Shown here one piece after another: positions 42,008-51,703 of a stretch of 64,000 nucleotides of DNA (its first letter is position 1; each line of letters starts with the position of its first letter). The translations under genes were made by a program, and so were the position numbers. Under the pieces are notes generated by a model. The model saw only the letters and a list, made by a program, of their open reading frames with translations, ran no database searches and was not told where the DNA came from. The stretch is from Maritimibacter alkaliphilus HTCC2654 (GTDB taxonomy: Bacteria; Pseudomonadota; Alphaproteobacteria; Rhodobacterales; Rhodobacteraceae): assembly GCF_000152805.1 (NCBI RefSeq), contig NZ_CH902578.1:2011834-2075833 (forward strand), read 5' to 3'.

Positions 42008-43021
42008 TCAGACCTCGTAATAGTCGCGATACCAGTCGACGAAGGCGCGCACACCGTCGCGCACGTCGGTCTGCGGGCGATAGCCGGTAAGGCGCTCCAG
42101 CAAACCCGCATCCGCCCATGTCGCAGGCACGTCGCCGGGCTGGATGTCCATGTAGTTGCGCCGGGTCTTCATGCCCAGCGCGTCCTCGATGGCATCCACG
42201 AAATCCAAAAGCCGCACGCTCTGAGAATTCCCGATGTTCACCACGCGGTAGGGCGCGACGGGTGACAGGCTGTCGCCCTCCGGCACCTCGCCCCCCTCGG
42301 GGCGCGCGGGCACCGCGTCGAACATCAGAAGCCGGATCGCGCGCACGAGGTCTTCGACATAGGTGAAGTCGCGGAACATCTCGCCGTGGTTGTAGACGTC
42401 GATCGCCTCACCGCCGAGGGTCGCGCGCACGAACTTGAACAGCGCCATGTCGGGGCGGCCCCACGGGCCGTAGACGGTGAAGAACCGGAACATGGTGGTC
42501 GGCAGATCGTAGAGGTGCGCATAGGAATGCCCCATCGCCTCGGTCGCCTTCTTGGTCGCGGCATAGATCGTCATGGGCGTGTCGGCCTTGTCGGTTTCCT
42601 TGAACGGCATCTCGGTGTTCGCGCCGTAGACCGACGAGGTGGAGGCCATCATCAGGTGCCGCACCTCGTGACGCCGCGCGGCTTCCATGATGTTGAAGGT
42701 GCCGACGACGTTCGCATCGACATAGGCGCGCGGGTTCTCGAGGCTGTAACGCACCCCCGCCTGCCCCGCGAGATGGACGATGATCTCCGGCACGAAACCG
42801 TCGATGGCGGTATCGACAGCGGCCAAATCCTCCAGCATCGCTTCGGTCGCGGCGAACCGCTCGCTCTGCGACAGCATCGCGTGGCGGCGTTGCTTCAGCG
42901 TGACGTCGTAGTAGTCGGTCATGCCGTCGAAACCGTGGACGGTATGGCCCTCGTCCAGCAGCAGGCGGGCGAGGTGGTAACCGATGAACCCAGCCGTGCC
43001 GGTGATGAAAATTCGTGCCAT
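42008..43021 (-). CDS. UDP-glucuronate 4-epimerase (extended SDR)
   Basis: A 337-residue enzyme. The NAD motif is ITGTAGFIGYHLARLLLDEGH, and the subgroup-specific FDGMTDYYDVTLKQRRHAML matches UDP-glucuronate epimerases (CapI/LspL) rather than GalE. The catalytic STSSVYG and Y-x3-K (YAATKKATE) are present. It would turn UDP-glucuronate from Ugd into UDP-galacturonate for acidic polysaccharides. Start 43021 is chosen as the Met before ARIFITGTAGF; upstream in-frame sequence has no homology. Confidence 0.88.
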   Translation of the reverse strand: MARIFITGTAGFIGYHLARLLLDEGHTVHGFDGMTDYYDVTLKQRRHAMLSQSERFAATEAMLEDLAAVDTAIDGFVPEIIVHLAGQAGVRYSLENPRAYVDANVVGTFNIMEAARRHEVRHLMMASTSSVYGANTEMPFKETDKADTPMTIYAATKKATEAMGHSYAHLYDLPTTMFRFFTVYGPWGRPDMALFKFVRATLGGEAIDVYNHGEMFRDFTYVEDLVRAIRLLMFDAVPARPEGGEVPEGDSLSPVAPYRVVNIGNSQSVRLLDFVDAIEDALGMKTRRNYMDIQPGDVPATWADAGLLERLTGYRPQTDVRDGVRAFVDWYRDYYEV

Positions 43022-43132
43022 GAACCGCCTCTTGCGCTGTCCTTCCGTCCTACCTGCATTCCTCCGAAGTGCAAGCGTCCCGCGGCGCTTTGACGACTCG
43101 CGGATGGCACCCGGCCACCCTATATCCCTCGT

Positions 43133-43378
43133 ATGACGCCGCTCGCCCATATCGTCGCGCTTCCCGTGCGCTTCTACCGTCTCGTGTTCTCGCCATGGGT
43201 CGGCCATTCGTGCCGCTATCAGCCGACCTGCTCGGCCTATGCGCTCGAGGCGCTCGAAAAACACGGCGCGTTCAAGGGCGGCTGGTTGACCATCCGGCGC
43301 ATCGGGCGCTGCCATCCGCTTGGCGGCATGGGATTTGACCCGGTGCCGGACCCCGGCGATAAGAGGAAAAAGCCGTAG
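43133..43378 (+). CDS. yidD: Membrane protein insertion efficiency factor YidD
   Basis: An 81-residue protein with the conserved core [30 protein letters not shown] and [17 protein letters not shown], including three conserved cysteines. It is an amphipathic inner-membrane-associated factor that assists YidC. It is separated from rnpA by about 3 kb of other genes, and from yidC by 4.8 kb. The next gene starts 11 bp after its stop. Confidence 0.93.
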   Translation: MTPLAHIVALPVRFYRLVFSPWVGHSCRYQPTCSAYALEALEKHGAFKGGWLTIRRIGRCHPLGGMGFDPVPDPGDKRKKP

Positions 43379-43389
43379 CCGGAGGGCCG

Positions 43390-44214
43390 ATGCCCCGCCA
43401 ATTCCTCTTCCCCCTGACGACGGGCCGCTCGGGAACCGTATTCCTGACCGAGCTTCTGCGCCTGAACTGGACCGGGGCCGAGGTGCATCACGAACGGCTG
43501 GCGTATGAGACGCTGGGGGTCGACAGCCCGGACGCGTCGCACCTCACGAATTTTAACTCCATCGGCAATGTGGAGCATGTGCGCGCCTTCTGGCTTCAGA
43601 AACTTGCGCGGGTCATGGACAGCCCGGCAGACCGATATGCCGAGGTGTCGCATTTCCTGTTCAAGGCCGGACTGGTCGAAAACATCGCCCCGCTGACCGA
43701 GGTCGGGGAGGTGCATCTGGTCATCCTCACCCGCGATGCGTTCAAGATCCAATGGAGCTACGTGAACCGCTTCGAGTTCGCCAATTTCGGCTTCACATGG
43801 CTTTTCGCGCTCGATCCCCGTTATCCCAACACCATCGTCAAGGCCGAGCCGTTCATGCAACACGGGCCAGCGGGCACGTCGCTGTGGTATGTGCACGAGG
43901 TGTTCGCCCGCGCCGAGTATTACGCGCGGTTGACCGCCACGAACCCCCACATCCACATCCACCGCGCCGACCTGTCCGAGATCACCAGACCCGAAGGCGC
44001 GGCACGCCTGCTTTCCGAGCTCGGTCAGCCGATGACACCGGACGCGGTGCGGATGCCGCCACGCCAGAACGCGACCAAGGCCGTCATGTTCGACGAGAAG
44101 ATGGAGAATTTCTGTCGCCGCCTCGCCAAGGGCACGCCGCTCAGGTCGGCCGAAATCGCCGAAGCCTACTGGAACACGGGCAAGCGGCTGGGCGACGGTA
44201 TGCGGGCCGGGTGA
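43390..44214 (+). CDS. Sulfotransferase-like P-loop protein
   Basis: A 274-residue protein starting RQFLFPLTTGRSGTVFLTELL. The TGRSGT loop corresponds to the 5'-phosphosulfate-binding loop of sulfotransferases. A second segment (HLVILTRDAFKIQWSYVNR) resembles the 3'-phosphate-binding R...S element. Overall similarity is remote. It could sulfate a polysaccharide or lipid, but no PAPS synthesis gene lies nearby. It probably shares the yidD transcript. Confidence 0.6.
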   Translation: MPRQFLFPLTTGRSGTVFLTELLRLNWTGAEVHHERLAYETLGVDSPDASHLTNFNSIGNVEHVRAFWLQKLARVMDSPADRYAEVSHFLFKAGLVENIAPLTEVGEVHLVILTRDAFKIQWSYVNRFEFANFGFTWLFALDPRYPNTIVKAEPFMQHGPAGTSLWYVHEVFARAEYYARLTATNPHIHIHRADLSEITRPEGAARLLSELGQPMTPDAVRMPPRQNATKAVMFDEKMENFCRRLAKGTPLRSAEIAEAYWNTGKRLGDGMRAG

Positions 44215-44326
44215 CAGGGGCCGCCCCGCCCCTCCCAATTAATAATGGACAGGATAACCTGACCTTCGTTACGAATGCGTCAGGCACCGGTCGGGAGCGA
44301 TGGTGCCGCAGGGGGCACATCGCAGC

Positions 44327-45148
44327 ATGACATCCAAAGCGGGAAACACCGCTACGCGCGGTCGGGATATCGAAACGATTCTTCAGGGCTATATTCTGTC
44401 GCCCTACTGCTTCGGAACCGCGCTGGTCCTCGCCCTGTTCATTACGATCTTCGCGCCCGGCGGGCTGTTCGCGCATCAGCCGTTGTGGCTGCGCGCCGGA
44501 ATTCATCTGTTCGACACCGTCGTGTTTCTGGCCCACAGCTATTTCGTCCTCCCCCGCGTGTTTCGCGAGGCGTTCGACCGGGGCTGGCCGATCCTTCCGG
44601 TCCACATCGCGATCTACATTCCACTCGCCCTCGTCCTCGCGGTTGTCTTCGCGCTTGTCGAAGGTCACGGGCTGACGGGGGCCGAGATCGTCTGGCACGT
44701 CGCCATCGTCGTCGCCTGGGTCGTCCTTTCCGCCGTCATCGGCCTGTTCATCTTCTGGGTCTATTTCCTGCCGCATGCGGGGATCGAGGTGAAGCCGGAG
44801 CAGATCTGGTCCTATCGCCCGCCCACGTCCTGCCGGCTTCAGGATCACCTGTCGCCCGCCGTGAGGGGCCGGGTACTGAGGATGCTTGCCGAAAACCAAT
44901 ACGTGCGCGTTTTCACCGAGCGGGGCGAAGAACTGATCCGCCTGCCCTTGTCCGAGGCCGTCGGACTGGTCCCCGACGAGGCCGGGATCAGGGTGCATCG
45001 GTCGCACTGGATCGCGACCGACCGCATGGCAGGCGTGAAATTCGAAAGCGGCAACCCGAAGTTGTTGACGGTGGACGGATCACAACTCCCGGTAAGTCGC
45101 TCTCGTGTGGGCGACGTGCGCTCGGCGCTTTCGCATCGTGAAATGTGA
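44327..45148 (+). CDS. Membrane-bound LytTR-domain transcriptional regulator
   Basis: A 273-residue protein. The N-terminal half holds four hydrophobic helices (~27-50, 60-80, 90-112, 122-150), then a LytTR DNA-binding domain (~170-260) with the family pattern RVLRMLAENQYVRVFTERGEELIRLPLSEAVGLV and GIRVHRSHWIA. Such proteins sense a membrane signal and bind DNA directly, with no kinase partner. Start 44327 follows a purine-rich AGGGGG; an upstream start at 44300 is possible. Targets are unknown. Confidence 0.83.
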   Translation: MTSKAGNTATRGRDIETILQGYILSPYCFGTALVLALFITIFAPGGLFAHQPLWLRAGIHLFDTVVFLAHSYFVLPRVFREAFDRGWPILPVHIAIYIPLALVLAVVFALVEGHGLTGAEIVWHVAIVVAWVVLSAVIGLFIFWVYFLPHAGIEVKPEQIWSYRPPTSCRLQDHLSPAVRGRVLRMLAENQYVRVFTERGEELIRLPLSEAVGLVPDEAGIRVHRSHWIATDRMAGVKFESGNPKLLTVDGSQLPVSRSRVGDVRSALSHREM

Positions 45149-45481
45149 AACCCGGCCGGTTCGCGAACCCCTGGGCGTCAACCGCTCCAAATCCAGCGTC
45201 ATCCGCACCATCGCGCACACAGGCACCTGATTTATCAGTACAAATCACGCCGTGGCGCAGGTGGTTCGTATTTCGAACCGTTCATGCAGGCAGCACCGAT
45301 TGAGCACGCGTCATAGACCGGCGACCCGCTTGGGCCGTCGGGTGTATTGAAGGCCGGGCCGTGCAGAGTATTTCGCGCGGAGGGGCACTTTTCCATCGGC
45401 GCGGCGGGCGGGCATATTCTCGCTCGCAACCGTCGCGCCACTTCCCTTGCCAGACGCCCCGCCCCACGGTAATCCGCGCTC
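45149..45481. other. 333-bp gap without a credible gene
   Basis: This gap holds one clear hairpin or operator, GGTTCG (45263-45268) with CGAACC (45274-45279) and a 5-base spacer. It lies about 120 bp after the LytTR gene and about 200 bp before ttcA. A short cysteine-containing minus-strand frame (45235-45396) has no support. The promoter of ttcA should be here. Confidence 0.45.
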
Positions 45482-46345
45482 ATGCTCGACGAGTCCGATG
45501 ACATCCACCCGCTGTTTCGCGGCGCCCCTTCGACCACGGAGTTCAAGAAGCTCCGCAAACGCATCCTGCGCAATGTGCGGGAGGCGGTGGAGCACTATGG
45601 CATGGTCGAGCGGGACGAGACCGGGCAGGCCAAGCCGGGTCAGAAATGGCTCGTCTGCCTGTCGGGCGGCAAAGACAGCTACACGATGCTGGCCGCGCTT
45701 TATGAGATGAAGTGGCGCGGGCTTCTCCCCGTCGAAATCCTCGCCTGCAATCTCGATCAGGGCCAGCCGGGGTTTCCGGCCACCGTGCTGCCGGAATTTC
45801 TGGAAGACCGTCAGGTGCCGCACCGGATCGAGTACGAAGACACCTATTCCATCGTGATGGGCAAGGTGCCCGAGGGCCGGACGTTCTGCGCGCTCTGTTC
45901 CCGTCTGCGCCGGGGCAACCTCTATCGCATCGCGCGTGAGGAAGGGTGCAACGCGGTCGTGCTTGGCCATCACCGCGACGACATCCTCGAAACCTTCTTC
46001 ATGAACCTGTTTCACGGCGGACGCCTTGCGACCATGCCGCCGAAACTGGTCAACGAAGAAGGCGACCTGTTCGTGTTCCGCCCCCTTGCCCATGTGGCCG
46101 AGGCGGATTGCGAAAAATTTTCCCGCGATATGGGTTACCCGATCATCCCCTGCGATCTGTGCGGGTCGCAGGACGGATTGCAGCGCCAGCAGGTGAAACA
46201 GATTCTCGACGGCTGGGAAAAGAACTCGCCCGGTCGGCGGCAGGTCATGTTCCGTGCCCTTATGAATGCCCGCCCCTCACATCTGCTCGACCCGAAACTC
46301 TTCGATTTCGCGGGGCTGACGCGCGGCCAAACGGAAGACACCTGA
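45482..46345 (+). CDS. ttcA: tRNA 2-thiocytidine(32) synthetase TtcA
   Basis: A 287-residue PP-loop ATPase. The PP-loop is [10 protein letters not shown]. Two C-x2-C pairs (FCALCSR, PCDLCGS) bind the Fe-S cluster that delivers sulfur, and [14 protein letters not shown] is family-specific. It thiolates C32 in a subset of tRNAs, including Arg isoacceptors in bacteria that have it. Its last residues end 93 bp before the EAL-protein gene. Confidence 0.93.
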   Translation: MLDESDDIHPLFRGAPSTTEFKKLRKRILRNVREAVEHYGMVERDETGQAKPGQKWLVCLSGGKDSYTMLAALYEMKWRGLLPVEILACNLDQGQPGFPATVLPEFLEDRQVPHRIEYEDTYSIVMGKVPEGRTFCALCSRLRRGNLYRIAREEGCNAVVLGHHRDDILETFFMNLFHGGRLATMPPKLVNEEGDLFVFRPLAHVAEADCEKFSRDMGYPIIPCDLCGSQDGLQRQQVKQILDGWEKNSPGRRQVMFRALMNARPSHLLDPKLFDFAGLTRGQTEDT

Positions 46346-46438
46346 AGGCCCAAGCTGTTAACCGCAGGTTGACTCGTTCCCCATATGGTCCAGCGGACCG
46401 AAGAGGCGGCTCATGCGCCTCGGATAGGGGAGCAGACG

Positions 46439-48007
46439 ATGAGCATCACGACTTCGGCACAGCGCGACGCGCTTCGCAAGAAACTCCGCATGATCCTGCT
46501 CGGGCCGCAGATGCTCGCGTTTCTCCCCGCGATCATGCTCGGCGCGTTCTGGTTCGGGGGCGAAGGTCTGGCGCTCGTGATCGCGGTGACGCTTCCGGGC
46601 ATCCTCGTTCTGACCGGGCATGTTCCGGCGCCTTGGCGGGTCCGGGCGCGGCGCGACATGCTGACGGGGCTGCCCGGTCGGCAGGACTTGATCGCGACCC
46701 TGTCACAGGGGTTTTCGAGCGGGTCGAACGATGCCGGCGATCCGCCCGTGTGCCTCGTCCTCGAGATCGACAATGCCAGCGCGCTCGAATCCCAGTTCGG
46801 CGAGGCGGGCGCAGGCACCGTCTTGCGCACCTGCGCCGAACGGCTGAAAGCGGTCTTGCGTGAAAGCGACGTGGTGACCGCGCTGAAACCCGGGTGTTTC
46901 GGCATCGCGATCGCGCGCACGCCGCGCACCGATCTTGAGGTCATGATCCAACTCTCCGGTCGCCTGCAAGACGCCGTCGGCCAGCCCATATCGCTCGACG
47001 GCACACGGGTGTTGCTGTCGTCCTGCCTCGGGTTCTCGATGCCCTCCCGCGTGCCCGATCAGGTCGGGGAAAGCCTGCTCGACGCCGCCGAAAGCGCGCT
47101 GGAAGAGGCGCAAAAAGCCGGGCCGGGGTCGATCCGTGCCTTCTCCAACGGGATGCGTCCGCGCGTATCGGTGCCCGACAACCTCACGCGCGAGGTTCTG
47201 CGCGCTCTGGAAGACGGCGAAATCCGCCCGTGGTTCCAGCCGCAGGTGTCGACCGACACCGGCCAGTTGACGGGGTTCGAGGCGCTCGCGCGCTGGGAAC
47301 ACCCCGAGAAAGGGCAGATCGCCCCCGCCGCGTTCCTGCCCGCCATCGCCGAGGCCGGGCTGTTCGAACGGCTGGGCGAGGTCATCCTCTATCACGCGCT
47401 CACGGCGCTCAAGGCGTGGGACAAGGCGGGGCTGAAAGTGCCCAATGTCGCGGTCAACGTCTCACCGGAAGAGCTGCGGAACCCGCGCATGTTCGAAAAG
47501 ATCAGGTGGGAGCTTGACCGTTTCGACCTCGGCCCCGACCGCCTCGTGATCGAAGTGCTGGAAAACGTGGTCGCGCAATCGGAAGACGACACCACGACCC
47601 GCAACATCGCCGCCCTGTCTCGACTGGGCTGCGGCATCGACCTTGACGATTTCGGCACCGGCCATGCCTCGATCTCGAACATCCGGCGTTTCGACGTCAC
47701 CCGCATCAAGATCGATCGCAGCTTCATCAGCCAGGTGGATACCGACCGCGACCAGCAGAACATGGTCTCGGCGATCCTCACCATGGCCGAACGGCTTGGG
47801 CTGGATACGCTGGGCGAAGGGGTCGAAACCCACGGCGAACACGCGATGCTCGCCCAGCTCGGGTGCGGTCATGTGCAGGGCTATTCCATCGCCCGCCCGA
47901 TGCCGTTCGAAGACACCGCGACCTGGATCGACACACATCAGGCCAAGCTGTCGACGATGCCCACGATCGACCACGCCGAGAATCCGCGTGGCAAGAAAGC
48001 GAGTTGA
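46439..48007 (+). CDS. c-di-GMP phosphodiesterase with degenerate GGDEF domain
   Basis: A 522-residue protein. Two N-terminal membrane helices (~20-60) are followed by a GGDEF-fold domain (~70-235). Its signature is replaced by LKPGCFGIAI, so it should not make c-di-GMP. The C-terminal EAL domain (~250-510) keeps the catalytic set: FEALARW, NVSPEE, EVLEN, DLDDFGTGHAS, KIDRSFI, EGVET and HVQGYSIARPM. It probably hydrolyses c-di-GMP, perhaps with the GGDEF fold sensing GTP. Lower c-di-GMP would favour motility over matrix, which ties it functionally to the polysaccharide genes here. Confidence 0.88.
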   Translation: MSITTSAQRDALRKKLRMILLGPQMLAFLPAIMLGAFWFGGEGLALVIAVTLPGILVLTGHVPAPWRVRARRDMLTGLPGRQDLIATLSQGFSSGSNDAGDPPVCLVLEIDNASALESQFGEAGAGTVLRTCAERLKAVLRESDVVTALKPGCFGIAIARTPRTDLEVMIQLSGRLQDAVGQPISLDGTRVLLSSCLGFSMPSRVPDQVGESLLDAAESALEEAQKAGPGSIRAFSNGMRPRVSVPDNLTREVLRALEDGEIRPWFQPQVSTDTGQLTGFEALARWEHPEKGQIAPAAFLPAIAEAGLFERLGEVILYHALTALKAWDKAGLKVPNVAVNVSPEELRNPRMFEKIRWELDRFDLGPDRLVIEVLENVVAQSEDDTTTRNIAALSRLGCGIDLDDFGTGHASISNIRRFDVTRIKIDRSFISQVDTDRDQQNMVSAILTMAERLGLDTLGEGVETHGEHAMLAQLGCGHVQGYSIARPMPFEDTATWIDTHQAKLSTMPTIDHAENPRGKKAS

Positions 48008-48112
48008 CGTTTAAGGGGTTACAAACGGCATGAAAACCGCGTCCGGATCGCGCGGCAAGACGCCTCGCACCGCCGTGAATTCCGGTAAAACCGCTTGACG
48101 TTTGGCCTTGCG

Positions 48113-48150
48113 GGGGTTTGAACCCCACCATCCGAAATTCACGTGGTGGG
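48113..48150 (+). promoter_or_regulatory. Two mutually exclusive hairpins in the yidC leader
   Basis: Hairpin A pairs GGGGTT (48113-48118) with AACCCC (48121-48126). Hairpin B pairs CCCACCA (48124-48130) with TGGTGGG (48144-48150), a perfect 7-bp stem. They share bases 48124-48126 and so compete. Hairpin B covers the GGTGGG that would serve as ribosome site for the yidC ATG at 48156. Confidence 0.45.
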
Positions 48151-48155
48151 CCTTT

Positions 48156-49997
48156 ATGGAAAACCAGAATCGAAACCTCCTGATCGCGACGGTCCTGAGC
48201 TTTGTGGTCATCACGGCATGGATGCTCCTGTTCCCACCAGCGGAACCGGAAGCCGTCCAGCCCGAGGAGGTTGCCGAAACCCTCGCCCCCGGTGCAACCG
48301 ACGGGGCCGCCACACCCCCGAATGCGGCCGAGCAGACCGGCACTGACGCCGCGCCGGAGGCCACGCCCGACACGACGACCACGGCGCAGACGCTGGAAAA
48401 CAGCCCGCGCATTCCGGTCGAGACGCCGAAACTGTCCGGTTCGATCTCGCTCATCGGCGGCCGTATCGACGACCTGCATCTGTCCGATTACCGCGTCTCG
48501 CTCGACAAGGGGTCCGATACCGTCACGCTGTTGCGGCCGTCGGGTTCGGACGAGGCCTATTACACGCTCTACGGCTGGGCTCCGGGCGGCAACCTCGGCA
48601 ATGCCGACGTCCCCGGCGCGATGACCCAATGGGAACTCGAAGAGGGCGACACGCTCACCCCCGAAACGCCGATCACGCTGGCCTGGACGAACGACGCAGG
48701 CATGATCTTTCGCCGCACCATCTCGGTCGACGAGGATTACCTCTTCACCGTGCGCCAGTCGGTCGAGAACGGGTCCGACATCGCCCAACGCCTCGCCCCC
48801 TACGGCCTGATCGCGCGTCACGGCGAACCCTCGAACCTCAAGGGGTTCTTCATTCTGCATGAGGGCGTGATCCGACAGGACGACACCGAACTGTCGGAAA
48901 TAGATTACAAGGACGCCCGCGAACTCGACCGCGACCCGCGTGAGGGCGCCCCCGCCGAAGCCACCGCGATCACCGAGAACGGTTGGGTCGGCTTCACCGA
49001 TCACTACTGGGAAACCATCCTCGTGCCGGAAAGCGGCCAGCCCTATACGGCGGTCGTGAAATACGTCGAAGGCGCCGACATCTATCAGACCGAAGTGCGC
49101 CTGCCGACCATCGAGGTCGCGCCGGGTGCCACCGCCGAAGTCTCCACGCGGCTCTTCGCGGGCGCCAAGGAATGGGACACGATCCGCGACTACCAGAACG
49201 ACGAGGGCATCTACCGCTTCCTCGACTCCATCGACTGGGGCATGTTCTTTTTCCTGACCAAACCGATCTTCGCCGTGCTGCACTGGCTGCACTCGTTCAT
49301 CGGCAACATGGGTTGGTCGATCATCGCCCTGACCTTCGTCATCAAGATGGTGCTGTTCCCGCTCGCCTACCGCTCCTACGTGTCGATGGCGAAGATGAAA
49401 GAGCTTCAGCCGGAGATGGAGAAGCTGCGCGAACAGGCGGGTGATGACCGCATGAAAATGCAGCAGGGCATGATGGAGCTTTACAAGAAGAACAAGGTGA
49501 ACCCGGCTTCGGGCTGCCTGCCGATCCTCTTGCAGATCCCGATCTGGTTCTCGCTCTACAAGGTGATTTTCGTCACGCTCGAACTTCGCCATGAACCCTG
49601 GTTCGGCTGGATTCGCGACCTGTCGGCCCCCGATCCGTCGTCGATCCTGAACCTGTTCGGGCTGCTGCCGAACGCGGCGCCCGATCCGACCAGCTGGTTC
49701 TATTTCTTCTCGCTCGGCGTCCTGCCGATCCTTCTCGGCATCTCGATGTGGCTTCAGCAGAAGCTGAACCCGGCGCCCGCCGACGCCACGCAGGCGACGA
49801 TCATGAACTGGATGCCCTGGGTGTTCATGTTCATGCTGGGCCGGTTCGCGAGCGGGCTTGTGATCTACTGGATCGCGAACAACACGCTGACCTTCATCCA
49901 GCAGTACACGATCATGCGCTCGCACGGCGCCAAGCCGGACATCTTCGGCAACATCAAGTCGAGCTTCAAGAAGAAGCCGGCGACAGAAAAGAAGTAG
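48156..49997 (+). CDS. yidC: Membrane protein insertase YidC
   Basis: A 613-residue Oxa1/YidC-family insertase of the Gram-negative type. N-terminal TM (NLLIATVLSFVVITAWMLLF), a low-complexity Ala/Glu/Thr linker, and a large periplasmic beta-domain (~95-345) come first. The conserved C-terminal five-helix core follows (~360-590; SIIALTFVIKMVLFPLAYRSYVSM, SGCLPILLQIPIWFSLYKV, GLVIYWIANNTLTFIQQ). The charged tail FKKKPATEKK probably binds the ribosome. It is followed 4 bp later by the engB gene. Confidence 0.96.
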   Translation: MENQNRNLLIATVLSFVVITAWMLLFPPAEPEAVQPEEVAETLAPGATDGAATPPNAAEQTGTDAAPEATPDTTTTAQTLENSPRIPVETPKLSGSISLIGGRIDDLHLSDYRVSLDKGSDTVTLLRPSGSDEAYYTLYGWAPGGNLGNADVPGAMTQWELEEGDTLTPETPITLAWTNDAGMIFRRTISVDEDYLFTVRQSVENGSDIAQRLAPYGLIARHGEPSNLKGFFILHEGVIRQDDTELSEIDYKDARELDRDPREGAPAEATAITENGWVGFTDHYWETILVPESGQPYTAVVKYVEGADIYQTEVRLPTIEVAPGATAEVSTRLFAGAKEWDTIRDYQNDEGIYRFLDSIDWGMFFFLTKPIFAVLHWLHSFIGNMGWSIIALTFVIKMVLFPLAYRSYVSMAKMKELQPEMEKLREQAGDDRMKMQQGMMELYKKNKVNPASGCLPILLQIPIWFSLYKVIFVTLELRHEPWFGWIRDLSAPDPSSILNLFGLLPNAAPDPTSWFYFFSLGVLPILLGISMWLQQKLNPAPADATQATIMNWMPWVFMFMLGRFASGLVIYWIANNTLTFIQQYTIMRSHGAKPDIFGNIKSSFKKKPATEKK

Positions 49998-50001
49998 GGG
50001 C

Positions 50002-50658
50002 GTGAGCGCGCCCCTGCCCTTCCCTCTGGCCGAAGAGCCCGACGATGCGTCCCGCGAAGCGGGGCGCAAACTTTTTGCGGCCCAGACCGATTTTCTGAAA
50101 GGCGTGGTCGCGATGAACGGCCTGCCGCCCGACGACCGGATCGAGGTCTGCTTCGCGGGCCGGTCCAACGTCGGGAAATCATCGCTCATCAATGCGCTGA
50201 CCGGGCGCAAGGGCCTTGCACGGGCGTCCAACACGCCGGGCCGCACGCAGGAAATCAACTTCTTCACCACCACCGACGGCCCCTACCTCGTCGACCTGCC
50301 CGGCTACGGCTTCGCCAATGCGCCCGTGGCGGTCGTCGAGAAGTGGCAGAAACTGCTCAAGTCGTATCTGTCGGGCCGCGCCTCGCTGCGGCGGGCCTTC
50401 GTGCTGATCGACACGCGGCACGGGATCAAGGCCGTGGACGAAGAGATCATGACGCTTCTCGACAAGTCCGCCGTCACGTTCCAAGCCGTTCTGACCAAGG
50501 CCGACAAGGTGAAGGCCGCCGACCGCGACAAGATCCTGAAACAGGTGCGCGAGAAGCTGTCGAAACATCCGGCGGCTTACCCGGAACTGGTCATGACCTC
50601 GTCCGAAAAGGGCGACGGGATCGCCACGCTTCGGGCGATCATCGCGGGCCTCGATTGA
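50002..50658 (+). CDS. engB: Ribosome biogenesis GTP-binding protein EngB/YsxC
   Basis: A 218-residue GTPase. G1 is [15 protein letters not shown]2 is in RTQEINFF, G3 is DLPGYG, G4 is TKADK and G5 is the SSEKG segment. It is required for 50S assembly. The start is GTG at 50002, only 4 bp after the yidC stop with AGGGG upstream; no better ATG lies near. argB follows. Confidence 0.94.
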   Translation: MSAPLPFPLAEEPDDASREAGRKLFAAQTDFLKGVVAMNGLPPDDRIEVCFAGRSNVGKSSLINALTGRKGLARASNTPGRTQEINFFTTTDGPYLVDLPGYGFANAPVAVVEKWQKLLKSYLSGRASLRRAFVLIDTRHGIKAVDEEIMTLLDKSAVTFQAVLTKADKVKAADRDKILKQVREKLSKHPAAYPELVMTSSEKGDGIATLRAIIAGLD

Positions 50659-50747
50659 CGCGGGCCAAGGGCGATGAAAGGCCAACGGCCTTGAAGAGCG
50701 CACGCGGCGACCGTATCACCGACAAAGCCGCCCCCGAGGATCAGCCC

Positions 50748-51611
50748 ATGAGAAAGCTCAGCATGAACCGCGACTGGATCGCCACCGCCAAGACCCTGAA
50801 CGAAGCCCTGCCCTATCTCCAACGCTACGAGGGTGCGACGGTCGTCGTGAAATTCGGCGGGAACGCGATGGGCGATGACGAAGCGATGGAAAGCTTCGCC
50901 CGCGACATCGTTCTGATGCGCCATGTCGGCGTGAACCCCGTGGTCGTCCACGGCGGCGGGCCGATGATTAACGACATGCTCGCGAAACTGGGTGTCGAAA
51001 GCGAATGGGTGAACGGCAAGCGCGTCACCGATGCCGCGACGGTCGAAGTGGTCGAGATGGTTCTGTCCGGCCCGGTGAACGCCCGGATCGTGGCGGCGAT
51101 CAATGCCGAGGGCGGCCGCGCCGTGGGCCTGTCCGGCAAGGATGCGAACCTCATGGTCTGCGAACCCACCGATCCCAAGCTCGGCTTCGTCGGCACACCT
51201 ATCGAGGTCGATCCTTTCGTCCTGAAACGCCTGTCGGAATCCGAAACGATCCCGGTCATCGCCCCCATCGGTGTGGGGCGGGACGGTGAGACCTTCAACG
51301 TGAATGGCGACACGGCGGCGGGGGCCATCGCGGCGGCGCTCAAGGCCGACCGGCTGCTCCTGCTCACAGACGTCGCCGGCGTGAAGAACGCCGAGGGCCA
51401 GTTCGTGACCGAACTGTCCGCGATGCAGGTGCGCGAGATGACGAGCGAGGGAATCATTTCAGGTGGAATGATTCCCAAAACCGAGACGGCGCTTTCAGCC
51501 CTCGAGGGCGGGGTGCGCGCCGTCGTCATCCTTGACGGCCGGGTGCCAAACGCTTGCCTGCTTGAACTTTATACCGAACAGGGCCCCGGTTCGATCATCC
51601 GTCTGGGTTAG
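50748..51611 (+). CDS. argB: Acetylglutamate kinase
   Basis: A 287-residue amino-acid kinase that phosphorylates N-acetylglutamate in arginine biosynthesis. Motifs are [88 protein letters not shown] and SGGMIPK. ATG 50748 has GAGGA at a suitable distance; Met at 50763 is a less supported alternative. An N-terminal helix typical of arginine-regulated forms ([12 protein letters not shown]) is present. Confidence 0.95.
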   Translation: MRKLSMNRDWIATAKTLNEALPYLQRYEGATVVVKFGGNAMGDDEAMESFARDIVLMRHVGVNPVVVHGGGPMINDMLAKLGVESEWVNGKRVTDAATVEVVEMVLSGPVNARIVAAINAEGGRAVGLSGKDANLMVCEPTDPKLGFVGTPIEVDPFVLKRLSESETIPVIAPIGVGRDGETFNVNGDTAAGAIAAALKADRLLLLTDVAGVKNAEGQFVTELSAMQVREMTSEGIISGGMIPKTETALSALEGGVRAVVILDGRVPNACLLELYTEQGPGSIIRLG

Positions 51612-51703
51612 ACGAAAGTCGTATGCTGCACTGCGGCTTGCTCGCCATGCGTGTGTTCGGGTAGAAAGGCCGGGCACCCTGAAAACGCGAGTATTTTCCC
51701 CGT

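Noticed and set aside
45235-45396. Short minus-strand frame with several cysteines between the LytTR gene and ttcA
   Set aside because: 53 codons, no signal or lipobox, no ribosome site and no recognisable family. It could be real, but support is insufficient.
46421-46430. CGGATAGG half-site upstream of the EAL-protein gene
   Set aside because: Only one arm of the EPS palindrome is present; a similar lone half-site occurs near 59789 inside crcB. Not counted as a regulon member.
48111-48131. Segment GGGGTTTGAACCCC followed by ACCA, resembling a tRNA T-arm and CCA end
   Set aside because: No acceptor, D or anticodon arm fits upstream within 100 bases, and no tmRNA piece is recognisable; read instead as a hairpin in the yidC leader.
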